64,000 bases of DNA from Asterella californica (Eukaryota; Streptophyta; Marchantiopsida; Marchantiales; Aytoniaceae), in contig JAYKYS010000019.1 of assembly GCA_036924285.1 (NCBI GenBank), positions 186,001 to 250,000 on the forward strand, given 5' to 3'. A program made the translations under genes and the position numbers. Position 1 is the first letter of the stretch, and each line of letters begins with the position of its first letter. The notes beneath the pieces were generated by a model, which did not search any database, had not been told where the DNA came from, and saw nothing but the letters and a program-made list of their open reading frames with translations. Of the stretch, positions 1 to 11,616 are shown piece after piece.

Positions 1-1880
1 TAACAACGGCAAGCAATCAGTTTCAACCACCACTACTGCTCCAATCAAATACTCTTTCTCAGTTTTCATAGTTGAAACAATACCCCACAGTTCTCTCTTC
101 ACTTGCGGGTAAGCACGTTGTCGAGCACTTAACACCTTCGCTCCGAACCTAACGGCAAACCTTTCTCCATCCTCATCATCCTGTCCGACTGCCCATCCAA
201 TTGCAACTGGACTTATATCCACAGTAAGAACCACCGGCCTAGCACCCTTGTAATCAATCCTTCCCAGAACTGGAGGAGATGATAGTAAAGACTTCAGCTT
301 CCTTACCGCATCAGTATGCTCTTCCTCCCATCTGAACTTATGACCCTTACGCAACAATCCATACAACGGATCCGCCACATGCGCATAATGAGGAATCCAA
401 ATGTGATAGAATACACAAGCACCCAAAAATCTTCTTACTTCTGTCAGCGAGTTGCAAACCTCCTTCATCCTTACAATCGCATCCACCTTGTTCGGATCTG
501 GCTTCCGACCAAACGATCCACACAAATGACCAACGATCAAAACCTCTATAACCCCAAAAGTAGACTTCGCACCTGACAACGTAAGATGAACTTCCTCAAG
601 TCGAGATAGGATCTTCTCACAGTCTGCGATGTGATCAGTGACGTATCGCCGACACTCCCTCTGATCTAATGCTTCATCCTTCTCATCTTCCACACATCCT
701 TTAATGAGGATGTCATCCAAGAACGGCATCGTCTTTTCAGGAATGAAGTCTCTTAGAACTCGATTCATCCCGTTCATCATGTGTGCTACCGAGTTGGTAG
801 CTCCCTGTGGTAAAGTACACATCCTAACCAACCCCAAAGGTGTCCTCATTGTCGTGAAGCTTCTGCTCTCCTCCGCTAGTTGAAACTGATCATACCCTGA
901 GTAAAGATCTCCCATCGAGTAAATCGCTCTTCCTGCAAACGCTTCTGCAAACTCATCCACAATCGGTCCCACCCCAGCATTTCTGATGTTACTGCGTTCA
1001 CCGGCTGCATGTCTTGGATGAACCGCAGCGACCCATTCTTCTTTGGTACTGTAAACCATCTGCTTGAATATGGTGCAAATGACGGCTCCAAGATCTTCAT
1101 CTGCATCTTCTCCTTCAGCAACTCCACTAGTTTGGGCAAGTGAGCCCGCGGTACTGGAATTGGTCTCAGGTTCCATGGCACATGCGGTACCGTGAAGATA
1201 ACCATCGGGGTAACAACGTACGGATCTACACACCCAATCTCATGTGGCTCAAAAGCAAATGCTTTCCCATGTCTTGAAAGCATCTCCTTGAAGCACATCC
1301 TCTCTTCTGGTAGAAGAGACTCATCAGATCCAATCTTCAGCTCTTCAAGGGTCTTCTCCGTGAACTTGTGTCCTATCATTACAGGATCTCTCAAACTCTT
1401 CTCCTTTGAAGCTCGATCCATCTGTTGGTTGGTGTCTTCCGGCAAAGGACCAGCAACTGGCTTTACCTTCCTATCCACTGTCTTGTACCTTGTCTCAACT
1501 CGAACCTCCGGTGCACGGAATGATTCGATCACCGAATAGACCTCCCTTGAATGAATCTGCACGACCTTATCCATATCCTCCCATCCAATAGACATGATCT
1601 CTCGCAAAGGATCCTCCAACCCATCCTCTTCATAAACACCAGAAATCCATTCATCCCCTTCTAGCTCACCCAACTCTTTCAATATCAACTCAACACCACA
1701 CAAATGTTTTTGTTCTTTTCTTCTCAACTCTTCTATCCTCCTGTAAATAGCAATCCCACAATCTGAAAACCCAACAAACCCTGTACAAAAGGCACTATCT
1801 CCATCAAGCGAGAGTACCTTCTCTTGCGCACCACCACAATCCCGCTCTATAGTGGTACTCAACGAAAATCCTTGAACTCT
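1..1880 (-). pseudogene. G1 reverse transcriptase-RNase H (pol), frameshifted, truncated
   Basis: The pol frame opens at about 1,880, in the -1 register relative to gag-protease, with a short overlap. The conserved RT start is clear (RPIPVPRAHLPKLVELL, YSSRWFTVPKKNGSLRFIQD). After NAVT near 990 the frame is lost by one base. The +1 frame then reads on without a stop to base 1, giving SMGDLYSGYDQF, the catalytic FLDDI (complement of about 711-723), a connection region and an RNase H start with acidic residues in TVDIS, VKREL and ETD. The one-base loss looks mutational. The gag-pol register change could be programmed, but no classic slippery heptamer is present. Integrase would lie outside the window. 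Confidence 0.85.
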
Positions 1881-4300
1881 TCACTCACCCTTGGAAGCGG
1901 CTTCTCCCTCAACCGATCTCGGTTGCGCTCGTGGTTGGACGGTACAGTCAAGAACTGTACCGCTCTCTTCCCATCTTGACTTCGGATCCTAGCATACGCA
2001 GATCCGTCGTCCAGTACCTTTGTCTCCATCCGGATCGCTATGATGAAAGGTTGGCCCAGAATGAGCGGGTATGATGTAGCTTCCTGAACAAAGAAGTTTT
2101 GCTCGATAGCAACATCACCTACGCGCACTCTGATGTCTGGACAAGCTCCATACAAGTCTCCTCTCGTGTTGTTGGCTGCTCTTATGACCCATCCATGCTC
2201 TGTGTCGATCGGCCACTTCTTCTTCTTGTATAGCTCCTTGGACATGATGTTGATTTCTGATCCATGATCGATCAGAGCAACCACCGGCTCATCCAAGTCT
2301 TCGATCCTCACCAACGTCTCCGTCGTAGCTCGAGCCCAGTGACTGTGGCTATAATGACTTGAGCTCCGCTTCCCATCCTCCTCTTCATCCTCAAAATGCA
2401 CCCTGCGTCTTCGATCTCTTTCTTCCTCTGGAGAATAGACACTGCACCTTGCAAGCTCTCTCTCCTCATCCACAGACATCCTAGTATCCACAGCATGCGA
2501 TAAACTAGTCTCACCCGTAATCTGTCGTTTCCGTTTGATGACATCGATGATGACATCATGAAACTCACGCTTGGCGATGCCTAACACTTCTCTCAAGGTA
2601 AACTCCACCTTCGCATTCAAAATGCGATCTTCCAAGACTCCCTTCAAGTCTGTTGAAGCCTCGATATCCGACTGCAGCTTGTATGCAGCCGGCTTACTCT
2701 TCTCCTTCTGAGATTTCTCCTTCGATGGAGAAGGAGCATCGTCCATCGGTAGGTCTTGAGCTCCTGCATCCCGAAGCTCTTGGCGAACCTTCTCCCCTCG
2801 AGTCTGTCTCTTTGAAGAAGTCCCTTCTCCTGAATCCTCTGAATCTCGCCTTCTCTTCTCTTCCAACAACGCTTCGTGTTGGTTCTTGGCGATGTACGCA
2901 TGCACCGATAGAGCTTCTATCGGATCCTCCCATCCAGTATCCCTTCTGATCGTAGCAGCTGTCCTCTGCAACGTCTCACGTGCCATCTTCCCTTTCTGTT
3001 TCATGGAGATGGCAGATGACCACAACTCACTTGGCTCAACTTGCTTGTTGAAACTCCTCTCAGCCTGATCCTCTACCCTTGTGCCATAAGTTCCAGCTTC
3101 CACGATGGCGACTGCTTGTGCTAATAGGTGGTCCTCAACCAACTTCTTCATCCCTCCTCTACCAAAGTTGGTCTGAAGAAGTGCACCAGTATCCCTCAAC
3201 GCTACCTTCCCATCCTTCCAGAAGATCACCCCTTGCTGCAAGATATCACTGAACTCCTTGCAATCTCTGCGCGGATGATCGGTACCATCGCACCAGATAC
3301 ACCGCTGGATCCAGCCTTACTTCTCAACAGGTTTCGCTCCGCTTGTAGACCCTTGTTCCTCCAATCTGGTGAGCTTGATCTGCAAGTCTCGCATTCCACG
3401 CATGATCTCTTCAAAGTTTGAATCATCCTTCTTCGGAGGTACCATAGGTGCCTGAACAACTGGAACAACTGGAACAACTGGAGCAACTGGTACTACCTGT
3501 CTAGCAACAGGAACCACTGGTCGGACTACAGGAACAGGTGTTACAGCTGTAGGTGTTGGCGCCAGTCTCCTAACAGGAACCTTCTCTCGCCTTCGCTCCC
3601 TCTTGGTGAGCAGACCAACAGCTTCTTCAACCTTCTTCTAGCTGCTAGTCAATCCATCGTCCTCCTCCCGGTCTTCCAGAAGTACCTCTAGCTTCTCCTG
3701 CAACTTCTCATCTGCAGCCCGGAGAAATAGCTCTGTCTTGTTGGACTGCAACGTCAACTTCTCCATCCTGGTTAGCCGTGAAAACTGCTTCTCAAACTCC
3801 CTGAGCAACTCAGTAGCTTGTAGACCCTTCCTTGGTTGCTCAACCCACTCCAAGAAGGACTTCTTGGTGACTCGATCAGAGTCCTCCAAGAAGTACTCAT
3901 CCATCAAGGCACGAGCAAACGTCTCCCAATCCTTGTTAAAATGCTTCGTTAGCATTTTAACATGATCCCTAATCTCTGGAGCTGCTGCTAACTCAAACGT
4001 CTCAATCATCTCATCTTCTGAGACCCGGTTCAGCTCCATCTCCTTCACATAATGCCTCAAATATCTTGAGACATCTCTCCCTTCAAACTGGTCAATCCTG
4101 CTGACCACCGCTTGTAGCGCCTTTGTTGCCAAAGCTTCCTTCCGCTCATCAGACTGTTGTTGCCGTAAGAACATAGTGAAAGCTTGGAACATCGATGCAG
4201 TCGCCGGATCCAACTGCACCCTTGGTACCCCACCTGAACCACTAGCTCCATCTCCATCACCTTTCCCATCCCCACTCATTATTGCCAATCTCTTCTTCAA
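1859..4300 (-). pseudogene. G1 gag and aspartic protease, one frame with two stops
   Basis: One minus-strand frame runs from ATG at 4,300 to TGA at 1,859, broken by TAG (3,640-3,638) and TAA (3,319-3,317). The first about 220 residues are a helical gag-like domain (AFTMFLRQQQ, KSFLEWVEQPRKGL). A low-complexity Pro/Val linker (PVVPVVP repeats) and the zinc knuckle CIWCDGTDHPRRDC (CX2CX4HX4C) follow, the knuckle just after the TAA. Next comes a charged linker, then a retroviral-type aspartic protease with active site ALIDHGSEIN and the distal motif PLILGQPF. In the G2 paralogue the TAG position aligns with a tryptophan, so a single G-to-A change explains it. The frame stops 22 bases inside the start of the pol frame. 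Confidence 0.85.
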
Positions 4301-4334
4301 AGTTCACACACAGAAGAAATCTCCACCCTAGACC

Positions 4335-4352
4335 TTCACGTCGAGTTCACCA
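4335..4352 (-). other. G1 primer-binding site, tRNA-Trp type
   Basis: On the minus strand TGGTGAACTCGACGTGAA starts just inside the presumed 5' LTR and upstream of gag. From memory this complements the 3' end of plant tRNA-Trp with one mismatch. The same 18 bases occur at 8,560-8,577 in front of the G2 gag, so two copies of the family support the site. Confidence 0.6.
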
Positions 4353-4360
4353 CCGTATCG

Positions 4361-5820
4361 TGTCGGATATTTTGTGCGTGAAGGATGTCCAGGAAAACAC
4401 GAGGTTCCTGGCTGTGGAGATGCTGTGTGCCAAACAGAGACAAGACAGAGAAGAACAACCACGAAAAGGAATGCTGCGATATATACCACTCCAAATGTAT
4501 GTACACTGCCGTTTCTTTCTCCTAACAGCACAAAACTGAGGAACAGACCAGAGCAGTCTGTAACCTACTTCAGAAACCCTAAAACAAACCCCTGAATCAC
4601 AACCCTAGCCCAAAATCGCCGAAGCGTAGCTCAACGCAAGAGAAACTTCTCTTTGCTAACAAACAGAGCCACAACAGTATCACGCGATCCAAACCCAAGT
4701 CCAAACCACATCTACACACTACCTCTTGGCTAAAGCTAGCTACCACAAGCCATACACAACCAACTAAGTCCTTAACGAACTCAAAAGGACGAAACTTGTA
4801 GCGAAGGAACCGAAAAAGACCTATCTGGGAACTTTCTCCTTTCGCCAAACGATCTTCAAATGTTGATAGGGTCTCCTTCCCTGACTCCGTTGGCTCAAGA
4901 AACCTTCAGATCCGACTCCCGATAGTCGAGATATCGTCGATTTTCGGTCGTAGGTGACCGAACCTTCAAAAACTCCTCCCTGCGGCTTAAAACCGCTCAT
5001 ACCGCACAAACGGATCGTTTAAACTGATATCTGTCTTCTCTGGTAGGTAGATCTGGCTACCCTGAACCCAACAAGACTCCAAACAAGCCGTTTGGAGTTC
5101 CCCTTGCAAAACTACTCGAGAAATTTGGTCACAAGCTACAAAAAACTGACGTAAATCGGCTCCTTGCGGCTCAAATTTGCTCACCACACCCAAACCAACA
5201 ATCCAATTCACTTACAGTCTTCCCCTATGCGTACATGAGGACTCCCTGATCGCGTAGGCACCAAGAACAAAGAGCTTGGCTCACCGATCGCGAAGAACAA
5301 TCCAATCTCAGGTCGTAGGCGATGAAAACCTGACGCAAGCGCTTCCCTGCGAGCCAATTTCTCTCACAACTCTCAAACCGCCCGATAAAACTTTGTATCG
5401 TCTTCAATTTCCTGAAGAACTCGTTGTTCTGATCCCGATGGATCCAAGGACAGCAAGTTTGGACTCCGGAACGGCCCGAACAGTCCAACTCTCCTTCACA
5501 GGTAACTGAAAACTCTAATTCTGCTCCCTGCGTCTCAATTTCTCCCAGAACACAACCCCCGATCCGTCTCTTCAAGAACCATCTTAACCTGTGCGTAGCC
5601 TGCACAGATCTGAACCCGATGACACCTTGCGCGCGTGTATTGGACTTCCCAATTCTTCAAAACATCCACCGACAGGTCGTAGGAACAAGCAAGCCCCTTA
5701 AGCAGCCCCCTTGCAACAGTTTGTACGTACAAAGTTCAACCCTCAATAATAAGAAGCAGGCCCCTTGCGTCTTTGATATAACGCCTGAAGCCCTAAATAC
5801 CCAGTCAGCAAGTAACTAAG
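4361..5820 (-). repeat. Probable G1 5' LTR/flank with degenerate ~183-bp tandem repeat
   Basis: I see no gene here. The block begins TGTC next to the G1 primer site, as does the G2 counterpart at 8,589, which suggests an LTR end. Within it a motif close to CTCCCTGCGGCTCAA recurs at about 4,976, 5,160, 5,342, 5,524 and 5,707. The spacing is a regular 182-184 bp, so the segment is an old, diverged tandem array. Short open frames across it follow no family I recognise. The outer end of the LTR was not located. Confidence 0.5.
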
Positions 5821-6304
5821 GGCCTAGCTTGATTTTACCTTTTTTTTTTCGAATCGTATAACTTCTTCTCTGGATGTCCCAACGAAATAAACAAGATGCC
5901 CATGGAAAGCTGACAACGAGCTCTATCCATCTATGCGATAAAAGTAAAGATCCGAAGTTGCGCCAAAAGCTCGTAAGCTGGGGCCTAGCTTATTTCCTCC
6001 ATCTTTCGAGTCCTGTAACTTCTTCACTATGCGTCCAAACGAAGTAGACAAAGTGCCTATGGAATGCTGACAAGGAGCTCTATCCACTGGTGCGATAAAA
6101 ACGAAGATCCGAAGTGGTGCCAAAAACCCATAAGCTGAGGCCTAGCTTATTTTCTCCATCTTTCGAGTCCTGTAACTTCTCCACTAGGCGCTCAAACGAA
6201 GTAGACAAGATGCCTATGGAAAGCTGATAAGGATCTCTACCCATCTATGCGATGAAAATGGAGATCTGAGATTGTGCCAAAATCTGTAAGCTGGGGCCTA
6301 GCTT
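5821..6304. repeat. Tandem repeat, three ~158-bp units
   Basis: Each unit opens with GGCCTAGCTT, at 5,821, 5,982, 6,139 and again at 6,295 (periods 161, 157 and 156 bp). Units share the order of GAGTCCTGTAACTTCTTC-like, AAACGAAGTAGACAA-like and GAGCTCTATCCA blocks. No coding sequence is apparent. The array abuts the 183-bp array and may be part of the same LTR or flank. A weak relative of the GAGCTCTATC block occurs near 9,388 beside G2. Confidence 0.75.
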
Positions 6305-6349
6305 GTCTTCTCATGAGTGTCTTTGGAGCGACAAGCATCGAAGTTTGTA

Positions 6350-6700
6350 TTTCAGGTAGGAGCCTCCACGACACGACAGCATACATCCACAACTATGTAC
6401 AGACGGAGTTAGCATACTTGGGTACCCCGGCGGGAGGACATCTGACGTCCTTCTTCTGCTACTTGTATGTAGCCATGGGGGATCTTAGGGAAGATCAACT
6501 GGCAGTGTATGGGCCAACGGAGCGAGAGGAGGTGAAGGAGGAGACCTCGGAAGACGATGACCGAGAGGCAGCAACAACGCCCCCTCCCACTCTGATGCCA
6601 CAGCTGAAGCCCGGCTCTCACCAGAAGACGCTTCTGGTGAGGGAAGACGAGTCTAGTGGGTCGGAAGACGCCACGCCAGTGAGGGAGATGGAAACCCTTC
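6350..6700 (+). pseudogene. Fragment of repeat family C protein, inverted relative to copies A and B
   Basis: The plus-strand reading contains YVQTELAYLGTPAGGHL, FFCYLYVAMGDLREDQLAVY, the acidic stretch TSEDDDREAATTPPPTLMPQ and SSGSEDATP. These match, residue for residue in most places, the minus-strand proteins of family C copy A (10,045-10,699) and copy B (27,804-30,043). Both ends are ragged. On the right it runs directly into the protease-linker region of G2 at about 6,700, so a recombination or insertion replaced the rest of G2. No start codon or complete domain remains. Confidence 0.75.
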
Positions 6701-8512
6701 CACCTCATCTTCAAACCTCACGTGCTGATACGATCTCCCTTCTGATACTTGAGACCAGTAACCAGAAATCTCATCTTCCTCATCTTCCGACAGTTTGGTC
6801 CCTAGAGCGTTAAGCTTAGCTGCTTCACCCAAAATCTGACGTTTCCTCTTGATGATATCTATGATAACCTCATGGAACTCACGCTTTGCTATCCCAAGAA
6901 TCTCACCCAGAGTAAACTCAACCTTCCCATTCAAGATACGATTCTCTAACACCTGCTTCAAGTCTGTAGCAATCTCAATGTCAGACTGAAGTTTGTATGC
7001 AAGCATCTTACCCTTCTCCTTGCTTCTCTCTTTCTCCTTTGGTGTTGTAGATGGTAGATCCTCCATAGTTTCCTCCCGAGTAGGTGTTGCCTCTTGCCTT
7101 GTCTCGGGTCTAGCCCTTTCACTCCTTGTAGCAGGTCGTTTGGCTGTAGAAGCCTCACCCGCATCCTCTCTCCTGCATTTTTCTTCTAGTACAGCTTCAT
7201 GCTGACTTCTTGCAACATAAGCATGCACTGACATAGTATCCACAGGGTCATTCCATCCTATAGTTTCTCAAATTGAGTTGCCAATCCTTCGTAGCACATC
7301 CTTGTCTAGCTCTGTTCTAGTTACGGACCGCACTACATCAAACCACAACCCAGCAGTCCCTTTCTCTCTCTCCATCTCCACTTTCACTCCATAGGTAGCA
7401 ACATTCACAAGAGAAACAGCATGTGATGCTGATATTTCATTCACAAGTCTCTTCATACCACCCTTGCCAAAGTTGATTCTCAACATCATCCTAGTCTCTC
7501 TCAGATGGATCTTACCATCTTCGAAGAAGATCAGATCCTTCCTCAATGCATCTGAAAATTCCCCACAATCTCTTCTTACATGGTCTAGGCTATCACACCA
7601 TATACAATGATGAACAAAGCCTTCTCTCATCTTAGGTCTTTGCATAGTAGGCTGTACATTCTGCTCCTTCTCTTCTAACCTTTTGAGCTTAAGCTTAAGC
7701 TCCTTCATACCCTTAATCAACTCATCAAGCGGTGAGTCTTCCTCTCTAGCAATTACCAAAGCAGGCTTAGTAGGCAACTGCTTGACAGGAATTATCAGAG
7801 GTGCTGCTTCACTTACCACCACCTTGTCCCTTCTTCTCTGTCTCTTGGTCAGCAAAGAAACATCCTCTTCAACCTCCTTCCAGTCAGTTTTCAATCCTCT
7901 CTCCTCACTCTTGTCTTGCAACAACAACTCAAGCTTCTCCTGAATAGTCACGTCCGCTACTTGTAAGAAAAGCTCGATCTTCTCCACCTCCAGTGTAAGC
8001 TTCTCTGTCCTAGAAAGCTGAGCATACTGACGATCAAACTCCCTTAACAACTCATTTACAGACAAACCTTTGTTAGGCTTCACCACCCACTCCAAGAATA
8101 TTCTCTTGGTCACCCTCTCTGAATCTTCAGTGTAGTACTCCTCCTTCAAAGCTCGCATAAAGCTCTCCCAACTCTGTCCTTGCTGCTGCTTGAGCTCCTT
8201 CACACGCCCACGAATCTCAAGCACAACAGCAAGTTCAAAGTTCTCCACCATCTCTTTTTCAAGTACCTTGTTCACCTCCATCTCCCTAGCATAGTATCAC
8301 ACGTACTTGGAAATATCTGTCCCCTTGAACTGGTCCATCTGATGCACCACAGATTGCAACGCCTTGGTTGCTAATACCTCCTTTCTCTCTGTGCTCTGCT
8401 GCTGCTGCATAAACATGGAAAAAGCTTAGAACATCTTCATCGTAGCAGCATCCAACTGAACAGGTTGCTGAGCAGCAGCAGCACCTCCACTTGATGATCC
8501 TTGGTTGGCCAT
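6700..8512 (-). pseudogene. G2 gag with zinc knuckle, three in-frame stops
   Basis: The frame starts at ATG 8,512-8,510 and continues to about 6,700. It is interrupted by TAA (8,428-8,426), TGA (8,299-8,297) and TGA (7,270-7,268). Alignment by eye with G1 gag puts these at Gln, Arg and probably Arg positions, each one C-to-T step away. The gag core is recognisable (WESFMRALKEEYYTEDSERV, FLEWVVKPNKGLSVNELLRE). The knuckle is CIWCDSLDHVRRDC. A Glu/Lys-rich linker follows. The reading runs a few residues into the family C fragment, which is junction read-through and not part of a protein. Confidence 0.85.
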
Positions 8513-8559
8513 GATATCTGATCCTGTAACACTCTCAAGAAAACTCCCACCCTAGGTGT

Positions 8560-8577
8560 TTCACGTCGAGTTCACCA
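8560..8577 (-). other. G2 primer-binding site, tRNA-Trp type
   Basis: The 18 bases are identical to the G1 site. The minus strand reads TGGTGAACTCGACGTGAA just upstream of the G2 gag leader, followed outward by TGTC at 8,589 as the likely inner LTR end. Confidence 0.6.
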
Positions 8578-8588
8578 AAAGGAGAGTA

Positions 8589-9964
8589 TGTCAGAGTGTG
8601 ATCCGTCTACCTAGGAAAGCACCGGGCTTCTGGCTGTGGTTGTTTATTCAAGAGGTTGACTTTCAGGTCACAACAGGGGCTATAAACACTCACATATGTG
8701 TGTAGGATCCTCTAATATGCTCAAAAGCGAAATTCAGGTCTAACTAGTAGTAATAGATTTAGGCGGTGAACTTTGACACTCAAGGAGAGGAAAACTATGA
8801 AGGTTTAGACTTCTAAACTTCCCCTACATGTAAATAAGGTCCTACTGAACACACACACGAAGTTTCATCCTGGGATCAAATTCTAGCACCGAGATGTTGA
8901 CAGAAAAGTTCTGAGTAAGAAAATTATGACAATTTTTGGTACCCAGATGGCTATTTCAACCTAGAACAGAAGATTGGCTCAATGAATTTCAAATATTCTC
9001 ACAGTATTTGAAGTCTACAGGATGCTGAACATCCCTGTGAAGTTGGGACTCCTGAATGTACACAGAACTCCAGATCTCCTCCTCTGAAGTCGCTGCTCTA
9101 GATTAAAAGCTTTTCAGACCCCCTCGGCTTCAGCGGCCGTCCGCGGCTACAATTACTCAGTCGCTCAATCGATATGAAACTTTTTGAGAAATCGTAGCCC
9201 TGCTGGCAGAGAACACAACCTCGAAGCTTTGAAGCAATTCCCTCAAATCTGCTGCGAGTGACACTTAAAACCCTAAATCCAACAAAAGTGATTCAATTCT
9301 AGCACATTTCGAACTTCAATTGGTCATAACTTCGTCTTTATTGCCTCAAATCGATCAAAAATTTCATTGGAAGTGCTTGGCATGACGAGCTCTATCTCCC
9401 TGTGCTCTCAGATTTCGAAGATCCCTCACCAATTGCTCGAAATCTCCTTTAGACCTCTGTTTCTAAGTTTAGAGTTACACAAAAGACAAAAATGAACCAA
9501 TGAGAATTCATAGCTCCATTTGGTTGTCTTTTTGTGCCTTAAACCATGTGGTAACTTAGTTCCACTCAAAGGCTACCACGTCAAGTCCTCTAAAGTGCCA
9601 GCGTATAACTTAAACTACCTAAAATGACACGCAGCCCTGAAAGTAAACTTAAACCAGCTAAAAAGCGTGCATGGACAACACGTAAGTACAATCCATGAGC
9701 TTAAACCCTATCAACATGATAAATCTAAGTAAAGTACATTGAATATCATAGACAAGTAAGAAGTCACTTGCACAAGCGCACAAATGCTTGAACAAGATAA
9801 CTATCATACTATCAGTCTACTAGGACTCAAAATAGTGTTAACATCGTATGCAAAGGTGTCAAACATATACATAAACGACTAGAAGTAATATGAGCTAACT
9901 TCTAGAACTACTAAACTCAAGTGTCGGAGTAGAAATGTAACATGTAGCCGCTAAGTAGCGCGAC
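8589..9964 (-). repeat. Probable G2 5' LTR/flank, non-coding
   Basis: There is no open reading frame of note. It starts with TGTC beside the G2 primer site. A GACA near 9,962-9,965, next to the start of the family C-related stretch, is a candidate outer end, so the LTR would be about 1.37 kb. No second LTR is present, so the boundary is a guess. It shares only patchy similarity with 4,361-6,300. Confidence 0.35.
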
Positions 9965-10044
9965 ATCATGCACATCGTCCACGGTTGTGGTGGACAAACT
10001 TATTACCGAGGGAGGTGCTCAAGTGCGCACACGATGCAGTGAGA

Positions 10045-10699
10045 CTATCAGCACACCTCACAGTTGATGACATCTTAGATGCAGGACAAGGATCTCAAGT
10101 AGTGAGAAAGAGAGTTGCAACTGCTGCTCGGTCGTCTTCTCCCGAGGTCGCTTCCTTCACCTCGCACTGTCCTGTTGGCTCATACCTCGTCAACTGGTCT
10201 TCTGTCAAGTCCCCCTTGGACACGTACAGATAACAGAAGAACGGGGTGAGATGTCCTTCTGCTGGGGTGCCCAAGTACACCTACTCTGTCTGAACGTAAG
10301 CGTGGAAGAAGGCGCCCCAATTGATAGGCAGCCCCTCCCAGATGGCTTCCAGGAACTCCACGTCCTGATCTCCAAGGTATCTCATCTTCTGTGCTTTCCC
10401 TTTGGGAAAGAGGTGAAGAAATAGCTTCGCCAGAAGACGCTTCCGCGGCTCCCGGTACGCTTCTACCTTCCACTCAATCCTTCCCTGTCTATCTTCCAGG
10501 AAGAGGTAAGTCGTGCTTCGAGGCACATGCCACTTCTCTGAGATCATGGGTAAGATTTTCTTCTCGAGCTCATACCCTCCGTTCTCTGATTCTGGTCTGT
10601 GAAAAGTCCTGCGCCACCACTCCGTCATCCAGGAAGATGATCTTCCACGAGCTACTCCTGCCTTCGCAGATACAAGGTTACGAGGAGGCAGTGCTGTCC
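10045..10699 (-). pseudogene. Repeat family C protein, copy A, middle part
   Basis: The minus strand encodes TALPPRN, GYELEKKILPMISEKWHV, YLFLEDRQGRIEWKVEAYRE, LAKLFLHLFPKGKAQ, YLGDQDVEFLEAIWEGLPIN and, after a TAG at 10,283-10,281 (Leu in copy B), VYLGTPAEGHLTPFFCYLYV. It is the direct continuation of the N-terminal piece at 19,440-19,660; the two are separated only by G3. I do not recognise the family firmly. The globular part slightly recalls the plant mobile (aminotransferase-like) domain, but I cannot support that from motifs. Confidence 0.75.
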
Positions 10700-11612
10700 T
10701 GTAACGACCTATGTTCCACATAAGAAGTTTGTCTATTAGTAAGATGTTTAGTTATAACTAAGTGTTGAGAACGTTTATTGGCTGCCAAAGTACTTTAAGG
10801 ATGTATCAAGTTAGTCATGACTAGCTAAAAGTTAGTTATGGTTAAACTTAGCTGTACTTTTGGCAGAATTCAGATATTTGCTAAAGAGTGAGCACTACTA
10901 TCTTGTCATCTTGTCTAAAAGGTATAAAGGAGGTGGAAAGTATCCCTTATCTCCTTTTTGACTTGATATTAGTGGTTGGATTAAAGTTGTGGACTTTGTG
11001 GGCATTAAAAACAAGAAGAGATTCCACATGTTTTCTTTTTAGTGGGTCCTAGTGTAGAGGGGGGTGGAAATTCGAGATTCCTTGAGAATATTCTAGAATC
11101 CTTCTAGAAGTTGTTGACTTTGAAGGAATAAGCCCATGTGAAAAGGTAAAAAGCCCATGTGATCAATGTTTTTACCTTAAGTAATATCTTAGTAAAACCC
11201 GGTAAAAGTAGTTACGGCTGAGTTACCAGGGGTACCAAAGTAAAAACCTAGAATGTATAAATAGAGGAGTAGAGAAGAGCTCCTCATCCTTGTTTTCACA
11301 TTGTCGTAATGACAACTTGAGTAATATAGAGAGTGTGGGATATTTTTAGCATGTGAGAACTTGAGAGACGTCGTTAGAATGGAGGATTTTAGTTGATGTG
11401 TTTAAGGAGATTTTTAGTTGATAAGTTTGTGGGTGTATGAATGAGTGAACTCAGCATTTTCCCTTCAAGTTCATGGTGTGCTTCCATCAAAGCCATCAGA
11501 GGTGACCCCTGAGTGAGAGACAGGCCCGACATGTTGCAGATTCGTGGATGACGATCGTGGAGGTTGAGAGATCGGGGGGGTAGTTGATCGATAGGACCAC
11601 GGAGGGTTTACA
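10700..11612 (+). repeat. G3 5' LTR
   Basis: The LTR is 913 bp, beginning TGTAACGACC and ending GGGTTTACA. It aligns without gaps to the 3' LTR, with 8 substitutions by eye (6 transitions, 2 transversions). A TATA-like TATAAATAG lies at 11,256-11,264, so transcription probably starts about 30 bases further on. Confidence 0.97.
11256..11264 (+). promoter_or_regulatory. G3 LTR TATA box
   Basis: TATAAATAG lies in the second half of the LTR and is repeated identically in the 3' LTR at 19,083-19,091. Its position fits a Pol II promoter whose R region would follow. Confidence 0.6.
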
Positions 11613-11616
11613 TTTT

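Larger units (their letters stand above)
1..4361 (-). mobile_element. Ty3/gypsy-type retroelement G1, truncated by the window edge
   Basis: Read on the minus strand, the order is primer-binding site, gag with a CCHC knuckle, aspartic protease, reverse transcriptase and RNase H. This is the Ty3/gypsy gag-pol order as far as it is visible; integrase and 3' LTR would lie left of base 1. The element carries at least two in-frame stops, a -1 register change at about 1,860-1,880 and a one-base loss near 988, so it is not functional as it stands. A second, shorter copy of the same family (G2) lies at 6,700-8,577, with similar gag and protease-linker sequence. The right-hand boundary at 4,361 is inferred from a TGTC start shared with G2 a few bases past the primer site. 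Confidence 0.85.
6700..8577 (-). mobile_element. Ty3/gypsy-type retroelement G2, broken copy of the G1 family
   Basis: The minus-strand order is primer site (8,560-8,577), gag, zinc knuckle and the linker before protease. The linker matches G1 closely (AYKLQSDIE, ILGIAKREFH, IKRKRQI). The copy ends abruptly where the inverted family C fragment begins, so protease and pol are missing. Gag and linker are one frame with three stops. Confidence 0.85.

Noticed and set aside
316..576. Plus-strand open frame opposite G1 pol
   Set aside because: It is the complement of a continuous RT/RNase H reading on the minus strand.
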